NCBI GenBank assembly: GCA_963422685.1
Contig: OY730442.1
Span: 434,001-498,000 of the forward strand
From: Spongiihabitans sp963422685
Lineage (GTDB): Bacteria; Pseudomonadota; Gammaproteobacteria; Arenicellales; Poriferihabitantaceae
Length of the DNA stretch: 64,000 nucleotides
Reading direction: 5' to 3'
How positions within the stretch are numbered: position 1 is the stretch's first letter; every line of letters begins with the position of its first letter. Positions 15,673-24,615 of this stretch are shown in pieces. The position numbers were made by a program, and so were the translations under genes. Under the pieces are notes generated by a model. That model did not search any database, was not told where the DNA came from, and saw only the letters and a list, made by a program, of their open reading frames with translations.

Positions 15673-18600
15673 CTACCTCCCCTCCATAACCCCAATCTCC
15701 TCCCCCGTTAGCCCATACAGCCGATAAACCAGCGCGTCAATTTTGGCTTCCAGCGCGGTAGTGTCTGCCGACTGGTCGGCGGCTTTGGCGGCAAGGATTG
15801 AAGTTGCCAGGCAGTCAAGCTGCTTGCGGTCGGTTTCAGGTATTTGAGGGATAGGCAACTGTTCCAGTTCGTAACCCTGAACATGGTTGTTGCTGGAAGT
15901 CATGCGGAAAAACCAATCCATAAAGCACGAATTGAGCAGGGCCAGGAATGCCTTGCTGTGTGTCTGGTTTTTGAGCAGGGTTTTGTTGACGGTATGACCC
16001 CAGAGAAAACTGTCCGTTGAAGGTGCAGTCAACGCAAAGTGCAGGCGGCGTGGATCAACCGTTCCGGTCACTTCCTGGGAAATCAGAAAAACCGTTTGCC
16101 GGTTTCTCTGAACTTTGTCCATCATAAAGCCCGTTTTGCAATACTCGGTTGTGTCGTCCCAGCGCACCACAAAACGGGCAATATGCCGCCCACGCAGAAG
16201 CCGGACAGGGGAAGGGCCGGCAGAAAATTGATGGCGATGCGTGGTCAGGTTCAGGTCGCCCTGAGCGATGCCGGCGGCGTAATGCTTCAACGGCTTGATG
16301 TTCCGACCGCTGGCGATTTTCTCCAGAATGGAAACGCTGCCCGGGCGAATATGCGGAAAACAGCGTAAACCAGGGTAGAGCGTTGTAATTGTCTGTGCAG
16401 CAATCGGGGCGAAGCGCAAGTTGGCGATGGTCAATGCATCGTTGCCTACCGAGATGTTGAATGGGCTGCCGTCGGGCTCTGCTTTGACAAACTGATAGAT
16501 GCAGGTGCCTTGCGTAACCGTGTTAAAAACCTGGGCTTCCCGCTCCTTGGCTCTCTTTGGAAACTCAATAATATGATGCAGTTGCGTTTGTTCCAGTAAC
16601 AATTGACGGGTGGCGGCAGATGACAGGTCGCACATCAGGCTGCTTTGTACAATCATGGTAGCCACGCCGTTGTTCTTGCATAAATTGAAGGACTGCTCCA
16701 CGAACAGCTTGTAAAGATTTTGCTTGCCTTTGTCCTTGCTTTCGGAATAGGGGAACTGTTCAGCAGAATAAATACCTTTTCGAACCTGACTATAAGGCGG
16801 ATTACCCAGCACCACATCAAAGCCGTCGCTGATGCCGAACATCCATTCCGGGTCGAACCAGTCGGCGACGGCGTTCTGGTTGTAGGGATCCCAGTGGGCG
16901 ATTTTTTGGGCATTGCTGTCGCCCCAGCCATCATTTACCAATAATGCGGCAATCTCTTCACGGAGTGTTTTATCCTGTTCCCGACATTGCCTTTTGGTTT
17001 TTAGGGTTTTGGCGTTGAAGTGGCGGCGGCGCACCTGATTCAGTTCCTGCTCGTTTTTTTGAATAGCTGGATTGCGTATTGCCATCTGCCTGGGCTTCTC
17101 CAGGCCGATGAGGCTGTTAGCAGCAACAAATCTGGTCTCCAGATTAGGCAGGGCCTTGATGCCGTAATTGTCCTTCTTGTCGGCGGTCGGTTGCTGCTCT
17201 ATGGCCAGGGAGATGAAAAAGCGCAGTTTGGCAATCTGGCAGGCGATGGGCTGGATATCCACGCCGCAGATGGCGTTTTCTATCAGATAAAGTTTGCGGG
17301 CGTAGTCAGCTTCTGTTTCAAATGCCCGGGTGATTTCCTGCTTTCGCTGTTGCAATTCCTCTTGCGCCTTTTGTCTAGCCTGTCTGTCGTTAATTTTTTC
17401 TGATGTTTGCAGGTCGGCCTGGATGGATTGCAAATCCGGCAGTCGCTTGATCTGCTGTGCTTTCCATTGCTGGTTGTCCGGGTCAAGAACAGCCAGCAGA
17501 CCGACCAGCCGCTGCAACACCCCCATGGGGAAGGCGCCGGAGCCTACCGCCGGGTCAAGGATTTTGATACGGTCAATGGCTTGAATGAGTTCGGGGATTT
17601 CTTCGTCATACAGCAGGGCTTTCCCATTTTTCTCTGCCAGTTCCCCGGTCTGCGCGGCCAGGTCAAACAGGTCATCCAGGCGTTCGCGCCAGAATTCAGC
17701 ATCGCTATCCTGCGCCGGCACCGCGCCGGCCAGATACGCTTTCAGACTCTCATCCACCATATAACCGACAATCTCGCGCGGGGTGTAGTAGCTGCCGGTG
17801 GCCTTGCGGGCGGTTTGCCCAGTTTCAGGGTTGTAGGCGGCCAGCAGGTTTTCAAATACCTTGCCCAGCAGCTCCGGGTCCAGCGCCACTTCAATATCCA
17901 GCGGGGTGGATTCCTCCACCGTGAACTGATATTGATGCAGCAGGTCAATCAGGCCGGGGTTGCTTTCGTCATCGCTGAAAAACAATGCATTGGGCAGGCT
18001 GAGGGGATTGTCCGCCCGGTCGGAAAAGCCGTCCATGCGCATGGCATATCTTTCATTGCGGATGGTTTTGTCTTTTTCATATTTCTGTTGTTCATCCTCA
18101 TTGGCTTGCCGGTCCAGGCACTCAAATAGTCCGCCGTTCAGGAACGGGGTGTCAGCAAACAGGTCGATAATTTTTTCTTTTTTTTCTTTATTGCTCTCCT
18201 GAAAATGGTCCCGATAGCGGTACAGGTTTGTCGTCAGATAGTTGCCGCTGTTGGCCTTGCCGTCGGTAGTCGTGCGAAAGCTGCGGTCTTTGATCTCGCG
18301 GTTCAGCGTGGCGAAGAACAGGTTTTGCAAAATGGCTTTGTAATAGCTGCTGTCTTTCTGCCAATGGATGATGGATTGCAGTTGCGCCTCGTCAAACAGG
18401 TCGGGGTTGACCAGCTTCTTCTCTTTGATAAACCAGACGAACAGCAGACGGGTGAGCAGGCGGATCAGGCTGGTGGCGGTGTGCGTTGCGTCTTCTGTTT
18501 TGTCGTCATTGGGAAAGGTGACTTTATTCCTTGCCTGCTCATACCACTGATGAAGTTTTGTGTAAAACTCCTTATTCAACGGCTCTACGGCGAAGGCGGC

Positions 18601-19089
18601 TTTGAAGTCTTCGAGCGATGGTTGCCGCGGAAGATGGCTAAAACGCTCAACCGCCGTGCGGATGTTGGCACCTTTGCCCAGCAGATAGGTGTAGCGTTTT
18701 GGGGTGCTTTCCTGCTTGTCGATCTGTCCCTGCTTGTTCAGCTTGTATTCCATGCTGATGAAGCTGAACCGCCACTGTTGGCCATGGTCGTAGTAAACCG
18801 CCAGTGCACCACCCAGGGCCTGGTTTAAAACCTGTTTGGCCACCATCTGGCGCAGTTGCACACGGTTGCGGGCAAGTTGGGTGTTGGCGCCGACTTTTAT
18901 TTCATAGATGCCCAACTGCTGGCCGTCTGCAGTGGGAGCCTTGCCGAGATAGTCAAAAGACGCTACGCGGTTGTCTTCAACAGCTTGCGGCTGTGAGAAA
19001 ATTTCAATGCCGGGGAAAAACTGCTGCAATCGGGCTAGCCAGCTTTCGCGGTCGTAGCCACTGCTTAATAAGGTTTGCAAATCAGACAT
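15673..19089 (-). CDS. Eco57I-like type IIG restriction-modification protein
   Basis: A 1138-residue fusion. The N-terminus carries a PD-(D/E)xK-like nuclease core (FDYLG near residue 44, YEIKV near residue 65). The methyltransferase domain has motif I DPAVGSGAF near residue 510 and motif IV GNPPYSQV near residue 760, which together indicate N6-adenine methylation. A C-terminal specificity domain ends in EAKIDALVYRLYGLTGEEI. The ATG sits inside a relic of a helicase C-terminus, so the ancestral helicase and this gene overlapped. BREX-type PglX proteins are related, but no pglZ or brxC is present. The functional partner is probably the PLD-SNF2 helicase upstream. Confidence 0.85.
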   Translation of the reverse strand: MSDLQTLLSSGYDRESWLARLQQFFPGIEIFSQPQAVEDNRVASFDYLGKAPTADGQQLGIYEIKVGANTQLARNRVQLRQMVAKQVLNQALGGALAVYYDHGQQWRFSFISMEYKLNKQGQIDKQESTPKRYTYLLGKGANIRTAVERFSHLPRQPSLEDFKAAFAVEPLNKEFYTKLHQWYEQARNKVTFPNDDKTEDATHTATSLIRLLTRLLFVWFIKEKKLVNPDLFDEAQLQSIIHWQKDSSYYKAILQNLFFATLNREIKDRSFRTTTDGKANSGNYLTTNLYRYRDHFQESNKEKKEKIIDLFADTPFLNGGLFECLDRQANEDEQQKYEKDKTIRNERYAMRMDGFSDRADNPLSLPNALFFSDDESNPGLIDLLHQYQFTVEESTPLDIEVALDPELLGKVFENLLAAYNPETGQTARKATGSYYTPREIVGYMVDESLKAYLAGAVPAQDSDAEFWRERLDDLFDLAAQTGELAEKNGKALLYDEEIPELIQAIDRIKILDPAVGSGAFPMGVLQRLVGLLAVLDPDNQQWKAQQIKRLPDLQSIQADLQTSEKINDRQARQKAQEELQQRKQEITRAFETEADYARKLYLIENAICGVDIQPIACQIAKLRFFISLAIEQQPTADKKDNYGIKALPNLETRFVAANSLIGLEKPRQMAIRNPAIQKNEQELNQVRRRHFNAKTLKTKRQCREQDKTLREEIAALLVNDGWGDSNAQKIAHWDPYNQNAVADWFDPEWMFGISDGFDVVLGNPPYSQVRKGIYSAEQFPYSESKDKGKQNLYKLFVEQSFNLCKNNGVATMIVQSSLMCDLSSAATRQLLLEQTQLHHIIEFPKRAKEREAQVFNTVTQGTCIYQFVKAEPDGSPFNISVGNDALTIANLRFAPIAAQTITTLYPGLRCFPHIRPGSVSILEKIASGRNIKPLKHYAAGIAQGDLNLTTHRHQFSAGPSPVRLLRGRHIARFVVRWDDTTEYCKTGFMMDKVQRNRQTVFLISQEVTGTVDPRRLHFALTAPSTDSFLWGHTVNKTLLKNQTHSKAFLALLNSCFMDWFFRMTSSNNHVQGYELEQLPIPQIPETDRKQLDCLATSILAAKAADQSADTTALEAKIDALVYRLYGLTGEEIGVMEGR

Positions 19090-19150
19090 AGAGCTGTGAA
19101 ATAGTCATTTTTGGTGGCTCGGTGGCTTGGGGTTCGGCGGGCGGTTTGGC
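19082..19150 (-). pseudogene. Relic of a helicase C-terminal tail
   Basis: The minus strand reads AKPPAEPQATEPPKMTISQL then YV and a TGA that overlaps the next gene's ATG. The intact helicase 1 kb upstream ends EPPAETKANEPPRVIISQSY then R, with about 12 of 22 positions identical. This is therefore a second copy of that 3' end. It implies that the helicase once ran straight into the methyltransferase gene and that the toxin-antitoxin segment was inserted later with a tail duplication. Confidence 0.65.
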
Positions 19151-19323
19151 AGAGGTTGCTGCGCTTGCGGTGGTGTGATGTCTGGCGCTTGAAGGAAACC
19201 ATGACGGGGGGAGTACAGCGCAATCTTATCTATTCCACGGGCAAAGTAGATGCGCCAGATATCAGCTAATTGCACCCATGCCCCGGCCCTTTTTGTTTTC
19301 GGGCTGGAATTTCCATAGCGCAA

Positions 19324-19386
19324 GTGTATATTTATATAGACAATATAAGTATATTATACAAATTATAAAGTATATAAATTGTGATC
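19324..19386 (+). promoter_or_regulatory. AT-rich promoter/operator region of the toxin-antitoxin pair
   Basis: An almost GC-free stretch (TATATTTATATAGACAATATAAGTATATT...) directly before the toxin gene. It contains several overlapping TATA-type -10 boxes and short inverted AT repeats. Autoregulated type II modules usually have such an operator. No single promoter can be fixed by eye. Confidence 0.4.
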
Positions 19387-19677
19387 ATGCAATCGAATAT
19401 ACGCCAAACCGAAACCTTTAAAAAATGGCTGCATAAAGACGTCCGGGCTAAAGCCAACGTGCTCAATCGGATCACCATGATTCAAGTAGACGGTAACTTC
19501 GGCGACCATAGAAACCTTGGCGGAGGCCTGCACGAATTGCGTATTTTTACCGGCCAGGGCTATCGCGTGTATCACACGATTCGTAACAAACAAGTAGTCT
19601 TGCTGCTTGCGGGCGGCATCAAAAATACCCAGCAAGCAGACATTGAAAAGGCTAAAAAAATACTGAAGAACCTTTAG
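19387..19677 (+). CDS. RelE/HigB-family toxin (HI1419 type)
   Basis: A small basic protein of 96 residues when started at the ATG at 19387 (a GTG at 19381 adds two). It has the addiction-module killer layout: TETFKKWLHKDVRAKANVLNR, GDHRNLGGGLHELRIFTGQG and YRVYHTIRNKQVVLLLAGG, then a Lys-rich helix. Members are ribosome-dependent mRNA interferases. The antidote gene follows after 20 bases, the toxin-first order typical of HI1419/HI1420 pairs. It lies between two genes of the opposite strand, and a duplicated helicase tail marks the insertion. Confidence 0.85.
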   Translation: MQSNIRQTETFKKWLHKDVRAKANVLNRITMIQVDGNFGDHRNLGGGLHELRIFTGQGYRVYHTIRNKQVVLLLAGGIKNTQQADIEKAKKILKNL

Positions 19678-19697
19678 AGCAACTCGGAGAACTTAGC

Positions 19698-19982
19698 ATG
19701 AAAGCATCGCCTGCCACGAAAGAAAAAACCACCGTGTTTGATGTCAGCGAGTACCTGGATTCACCAGAAATCATCGCCGAATATCTCACCGCTTGCGCAC
19801 AGCAGGGCGAGCAGTACTTTTTTGCCGCGCTGGGCATGAGCCAAATTGCGCAAGCCTCCGGCCTTGAGCGCAACGGCCTGTATAAGGCGTTCAGCCCTGA
19901 CGCGACCAATACACAGTATAAAACTGTGCATCGGGCGTTACAGGCAATGGGTCTGCATATTGAGGTACGCGCTAATAACTGA
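19698..19982 (+). CDS. Addiction-module antidote protein (HI1420 type)
   Basis: A 94-residue antitoxin. The N-terminal toxin-binding segment is FDVSEYLDSPEIIAEYLTAC and a Cro/CI-like helix-turn-helix follows in GMSQIAQASGLERNGLYKAF. The region between them (QYFFAALGMSQIA) seems about ten residues shorter than in typical relatives, where a GDIARARGMS-like stretch is expected. This may be a small internal deletion. It is expected to neutralise the toxin and repress their shared promoter. Confidence 0.85.
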   Translation: MKASPATKEKTTVFDVSEYLDSPEIIAEYLTACAQQGEQYFFAALGMSQIAQASGLERNGLYKAFSPDATNTQYKTVHRALQAMGLHIEVRANN

Positions 19983-20095
19983 TCCTTGCCAGCAAGCCTG
20001 GTTGACGCGCGCCTCGGCTTGCCGGACTCAAGCGGGCGGCACAGAAAATTTTCGCTTGACTCGCGGCCGCATTCATTCCCTGTGGTGCGCGGCTG

Positions 20096-23000
20096 CTACC
20101 GATAGCTTTGTGAAATAATGACCCTTGGCGGCTCGTTGGCCTTCGTCTCAGCAGGCGGTTCATCATTATCGTTCACGGTGGTTTCCGGCACATGCTTGTC
20201 GATTATCTTTATCAGTGCCTCCAGTTGTCTGGCGGGCACGGCCGGTGATTTTTTCTGGCTTCTTTGCAGTTTGACTATCTCTCTGGGCAGGTTTTGATAA
20301 CGCCCCAGTTTCACCCATTCAATAGCCCCGGCAATACGCTGTTGTTCTCTCGCATGGGTAATGTCGAGGTTAATAAAGGCTTGGAGGTAGTTGATGGCCG
20401 TGCGCTGCTGCGGGGTGAGTTCCGGCGCCTGCTGTTCTTTGATGATTTTATCTTGTACCTGTTCCATAAAATACGCCATGGCGCGTTGCACCTGATTGTA
20501 ATGCGCATCCGGCAGGGGCTTTATCAGTGCAGCGTTGCGGTGGCTTTTGAAAATCGGCGCAACTTCCAGAAAACCCAGGTCGGTTACCTGATTGTCGCGG
20601 TCTACCTGATAAAAGGCGTTGTGTTTTGAGTTGCGCAAAAAGCACAGGGTTGCGCCGCTGCGCTCAGGATCGGCGACGGCGTTGCGGATTTTCAGCGGCA
20701 GGTTTTTGATGCGTCTGAATTCGTCGGGATGCTCTTCCCTGAACGCACGGATTTCCATCAAGTACGCCAGCCGTCCACTGATTTCTTCCGGTTCGGTGAT
20801 GTTTCTATCAAACAAGCCAAAGGTCTCCACTTTTTCATCCACGGAATAAATTTGTGAATCCTCGCCGAGCGCGGTGTGGAAGGCTTGCAGCTTGACCCGG
20901 GCACGGCGCTTCAGCCCGATGTCGTCTTCCACCTGCTCGGTCGGCAAGAAATTATAGATATAAATGGCGCCGGCGCGGCTGCCGATGCGGTTGACGCGGC
21001 CGATACGCTGCATCAGACGGGTGGCGTTCCAGGGGGTGTCGTAGTTGACGATGGTGTTGGCGCGGTGCAGGTTGACGCCCTCGGCCAGGGCTTCGGTGGC
21101 GATCAGGATATCGCAGTCGGACTTTTGCTCTTTAAGCGGCAGATTGGCGTCGAAGTTCTGCCGGATGATGTCTTGCTGCCGGGCGCGGTTGTGCGAATCG
21201 ATAGATAGAGCCCTGTGTTGGTCTCTGAGCTTCCCGTACAGATAGCCGGTGGTGTCGGCGGATTCGGAAAAAATAACCAGTTTGCGCTCCGGGTTATGCT
21301 CTGCGTTCAACAGTCGCTTCGGCAACTCGGCCAGCAGCAGTTCAAGTTTGGGGTCGGTTTTTTGTTCAACAACTTTACGCCATTGGGCTTCCATCTGCTG
21401 CAACAGCGCATGATCCTGCTGCAGCAGCGCAAACAACCCCGGTTCAAAGTCGTCGCGGGTGAGTACCTTGATGCTCGGGTCGGTGAGTTGCTCCTGCGCC
21501 AGTTTCTCCAGCAATTCGTCTTCGCGCCCTTCCTCTAGGTATTTTTCTATCTGCTCATCGGCGGCAATAAAAATGCGGTTGTCCGCTACCATTTTAAGCA
21601 CCCTCGTAGAGGCCAGCACAAAGCGCTTCAACGACTGGTGAAAGGCATAAAAACTGCTGTCCAGCCGCTTGATCAGCAGGGTTTTCATAATGGCCGCCAG
21701 GCGTTCAGCAATAAATTCCGGGCGCTGATAGTCCTGCTTATGCTCAGGCTTGAGATATTCAATCAGGCGGTAGCGCATATACTGCAGGCCGTTGCCGTGT
21801 TGGTTCCGGATAAGGTCAAAAGAGTGCTGGTAGGTGTCATTGAGCTCGGGCTCAAGCTGGTAAAGCAGATTTGCCGGCGGCTCGACTTTGGGAAATACAA
21901 TGCACTGGCGTTGCAGGTCATCGGTATAAAGCGGATGCCGCAACAGGTCGGTACGGGTGCGCCGCACGGTCAGGGGTTCAATTATTTTGCGCCGGATGCC
22001 GGCGTAAAGCGCTTCCAGCCGTTCGGCAGCGTCAGCCGGCGCGGAGGGTTTAATCAGGTCCTTATACTCCCTTGATGCCCGGCTGAAAAAACGGGCGATG
22101 TTGATATCCAGCGTACTGTCACTGGCGTCCTGAAACAGCAGCAGTTGATTGCGTATATCCTCCGGGCGGTTGTTGAGCGGCGTGGCAGACACCAGAATAA
22201 CCCGCTTTCTGCCGTCATTGCGACACGGGGTTTTGCAGATGCGTTGCAATTCGGCATAACTAGTAGAGGTGTCGTTTCGGAACTTGTGCGCCTCGTCCAC
22301 GATGATCAGGTCATATTTTTTCGGGTCTGTGATTGTGTGCAGGCTGCCGGTGGTCATCAGATCCACATTGTCAAGCTGAAATTTATCGACGGTTTCCCGC
22401 CAGTTCGTGCGCACCGCCGGCGGGCAGACGATCAGCGTATGCGAGCGGTATTCGGGATATTTGTTGAGTAAAAAATATTTTCTGGCAATCAGCGTGGCCA
22501 CCACCGTTTTGCCGAGACCCACCACATCGGAGAGAAAAAAGCCGTGATGATTTTGCAGCAGGATGTACCCCTGCTCCACCGCATCCAGCTGATAATTCAG
22601 GCGCTTGAAGCCGCCAGGCAGGTCGGTGATGCTGTTCGGATCAAACTCAACTTCCCTGCCAAAGTACTCAATCAGCAGCTTGACATAGAGCTCAAACGGC
22701 GTGAAATCATCGCGCAGGTAAGTCTGGTTTCTGGCATCCGTCAACGTCTCGGGCAGGATCGCAACCGACTCATGCCACAGTTTTTCAAACTCGTCGGTGG
22801 CGAATTGAATGTCGTCATAGTCGCGCAACGACACATTGAATTCATAGTTGGCAGTGTCGCCATCCGCGCCCAGCCCGGCCGCGGTCAGGTTGGACGAGCC
22901 GCTAATCACCTCGCCGCCGCTGTGTTCATTGAACGCTTGCGGGCGGAAGATATAGATCTTGGCGTGCAGCTTGCGTGCGGGATGCGCCCTGATTGCAATT

Positions 23001-23383
23001 TTCCCATCGGCAATGTCCTGCACAAACTGCTCAATGCTGCGCTCGGTTTGCCGGTCATACCGGGCGCCATCTATTTCTTCCTGAAACTGCCGTGTGTAAT
23101 CCCGGCTGGCCTGCTCTTGCGTCGCTCCGGACAACAAGGCTAATCCCCGCCCTTGTGCCTGGGCGGTAATTGTGTCCACGTCGATGCCCACCAGCACCCG
23201 CATTTGCCCTATGTCTTGTAGATGCGGGCGCAGGTGAAAATATCCTGTGGAGTAAAAATAACCGACCAGGGCATCAAATTCGGCGATATGCGGATTATGC
23301 CGAAACACCCCCCTGAACTTTTCCAATAACGTATTCTCGCCGTCATTGGTGAAGAATCTGCTGTTCATTTCCATTCCTGTCAA
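20096..23383 (-). CDS. PLD-nuclease/SNF2 helicase fusion
   Basis: A 1095-residue protein. The N-terminal phospholipase D-like domain has an H-x-K motif in LHAKIYIF near residue 140 and SGSSNLTAAGL shortly after. The SF2 SNF2-like helicase has Walker A DVVGLGKTVVA near 288, DEAH in VDEAHKFRND near 361 and SATPLNNR near 400. The helicase C-terminal lobe contains ATEALAEGVNLHRA and MQRIGRVNRIGS. It is a typical defence-island translocase with its own nuclease domain. The toxin-antitoxin pair now separates it from the methyltransferase gene. The start ATG used here has five in-frame residues (MTGME) before MNSRFF; the second Met is also possible. Confidence 0.85.
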   Translation of the reverse strand: MTGMEMNSRFFTNDGENTLLEKFRGVFRHNPHIAEFDALVGYFYSTGYFHLRPHLQDIGQMRVLVGIDVDTITAQAQGRGLALLSGATQEQASRDYTRQFQEEIDGARYDRQTERSIEQFVQDIADGKIAIRAHPARKLHAKIYIFRPQAFNEHSGGEVISGSSNLTAAGLGADGDTANYEFNVSLRDYDDIQFATDEFEKLWHESVAILPETLTDARNQTYLRDDFTPFELYVKLLIEYFGREVEFDPNSITDLPGGFKRLNYQLDAVEQGYILLQNHHGFFLSDVVGLGKTVVATLIARKYFLLNKYPEYRSHTLIVCPPAVRTNWRETVDKFQLDNVDLMTTGSLHTITDPKKYDLIIVDEAHKFRNDTSTSYAELQRICKTPCRNDGRKRVILVSATPLNNRPEDIRNQLLLFQDASDSTLDINIARFFSRASREYKDLIKPSAPADAAERLEALYAGIRRKIIEPLTVRRTRTDLLRHPLYTDDLQRQCIVFPKVEPPANLLYQLEPELNDTYQHSFDLIRNQHGNGLQYMRYRLIEYLKPEHKQDYQRPEFIAERLAAIMKTLLIKRLDSSFYAFHQSLKRFVLASTRVLKMVADNRIFIAADEQIEKYLEEGREDELLEKLAQEQLTDPSIKVLTRDDFEPGLFALLQQDHALLQQMEAQWRKVVEQKTDPKLELLLAELPKRLLNAEHNPERKLVIFSESADTTGYLYGKLRDQHRALSIDSHNRARQQDIIRQNFDANLPLKEQKSDCDILIATEALAEGVNLHRANTIVNYDTPWNATRLMQRIGRVNRIGSRAGAIYIYNFLPTEQVEDDIGLKRRARVKLQAFHTALGEDSQIYSVDEKVETFGLFDRNITEPEEISGRLAYLMEIRAFREEHPDEFRRIKNLPLKIRNAVADPERSGATLCFLRNSKHNAFYQVDRDNQVTDLGFLEVAPIFKSHRNAALIKPLPDAHYNQVQRAMAYFMEQVQDKIIKEQQAPELTPQQRTAINYLQAFINLDITHAREQQRIAGAIEWVKLGRYQNLPREIVKLQRSQKKSPAVPARQLEALIKIIDKHVPETTVNDNDEPPAETKANEPPRVIISQSYR

Positions 23384-23412
23384 TTTTGCTATCTTGCCGG
23401 AAAAACCATCCC

Positions 23413-23680
23413 CTATTCTATCGTGACGGGCGGTTTTGTGGCGATGTCATAGACGATCCTGCCCGCGGCCTAGGCTTCGTTGATTATTCGGGTTGAAACT
23501 TTCTCAGGAACATCCGGCGGAATTCTCTCCCAATCCGCCGTCATCCCATCGGCGCTGGTAACCGTCCTCAGCGCAATAACATTTTCATAGATGCGCTTGT
23601 CGCCCATGACGCCTATGGTACGCAGCACAGGAAAGACCGTAAATGCCTGCCGGATGGTGTTGTCAACCCGGCAAGCATTC
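23413..23680 (-). pseudogene. guaA: Fragment of guaA (GMP synthase) 3' end
   Basis: The minus strand encodes RQAFTVFPVLRTIGVMGDKR, then ALRTVTSADGMTADWERIPP, RIINEA, a TAG, AAGRIVYDIATKPPVTIE and a stop. This is unmistakably the C-terminal dimerisation region of GMP synthase (RxxNEVxxINRVVYDIxxKPPATIEWE), with an in-frame stop and a truncated last residue. No other part of guaA is present. The 3' end of guaA is a known integration site for genomic islands, so this piece likely marks an old island boundary. Confidence 0.85.
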
Positions 23681-23760
23681 CATCCTTTATTCTGGCTGGA
23701 ACGTGAGGCAAGTCAAACGGTTATCCGGTTGCTTTTGCCTGGTGTATGCGCCTGTATTTC

Positions 23761-24615
23761 TCAGAGACACTCAAAGATGCGGCTGATCTCATCGCAGTTT
23801 TCTTCAGGAGACTGCAATTCAATCGCTTTCCATGCGCTCAGGTATGCCAATCTGTCGAGGATGTCCTTGAGTTTGTCACCCTTGACAGGCGCTTTCTCGA
23901 GAAACAACAGCAATCCGCCAAACACATTGTCGGCGCCAAGATAACTTTTGCCAGAATAGAGTTTCTCCGCTAACAGTTTGTAGTTTGTTTCGTCCATGGT
24001 TTCTAATATCTTTTCTCTGTCTCTTGACAGCTTTTCGGCCATCCTGTCCGCCCAGTGCCTGCGCCACCAGACCCGGCCCAGGGGGAAGTCATAAAAAATA
24101 ATCCGTTTGCGTCGCGGCGCCCGATGGCATAGGGAACGCAGGACTCTGCGCACACAACTATCCATGTGGTTGCTATCCGTATCTTTGTTGGCGTCTGATT
24201 GCAAGAGACGTTCGATCCTGTGTCGCCCCTCTTCCTCTGCACCCTTGCCATCGGCGGCCAGCCACGCCGGCTCAATTTGTTTCTTTTCAATCATATCCAT
24301 CACCACCTTGCCCCAGAAGCAATCATCCGCTGCGGTTTCCTTGTCAATGCCATTGAATGCGTTCCAGATCGCTTCCTGCGAATCCTTGCAGGGGTTGTAA
24401 AATTCGGCTTCGGTAAATCGGTAGCTGAATGGAATCGGATCACCTTGCTCGCGATTTAAAGACAAAGGTGATTGCTCGATGTGTTGCTGAAAATCCCGTT
24501 TTGACAGGCAGGCCTGCAAAAAGTCCCGCTGCTGTTGGGCGCCCTTTTCCGTCAGCAGGTTCTTGCCGAACTCAATCCAGGGTATGGTTGCAAATCGGGC
24601 GTATGGGGCAGCCAC
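23761..24615 (-). CDS. Hypothetical protein, defence operon gene 4
   Basis: Unrecognised 284-residue soluble protein. The start is a GTG that shares its G with the stop (TAG) of the upstream gene. A distinctive basic-aromatic block RIIFYDFPLGRVWWRRHWAD sits near residue 170. An acidic stretch near 130 and a helical C-terminus (LKDILDRLAYLSAWKAIEL) are also visible. No catalytic motif is obvious. One-base overlap with its neighbour implies it works with the GHKL ATPase and PP-loop proteins. Confidence 0.65.
   Translation of the reverse strand: MAAPYARFATIPWIEFGKNLLTEKGAQQQRDFLQACLSKRDFQQHIEQSPLSLNREQGDPIPFSYRFTEAEFYNPCKDSQEAIWNAFNGIDKETAADDCFWGKVVMDMIEKKQIEPAWLAADGKGAEEEGRHRIERLLQSDANKDTDSNHMDSCVRRVLRSLCHRAPRRKRIIFYDFPLGRVWWRRHWADRMAEKLSRDREKILETMDETNYKLLAEKLYSGKSYLGADNVFGGLLLFLEKAPVKGDKLKDILDRLAYLSAWKAIELQSPEENCDEISRIFECL

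Noticed and set aside
17407..18129. Long plus-strand open frame (240 codons) opposite the Eco57I-like gene
   Set aside because: It is antisense to a well-supported gene, with skewed composition and no recognisable domain or ribosome site.
15673..19089. Calling the Eco57I-like protein PglX of a BREX system
   Set aside because: No pglZ, brxC, brxA or brxB gene is present in the window, and an N-terminal nuclease motif favours a type IIG protein.
19105..19323. 72-codon minus-strand frame between the methyltransferase and the toxin gene
   Set aside because: Only a TTG start without ribosome site; its end overlaps the helicase-tail relic in a different frame, so it is most likely debris.
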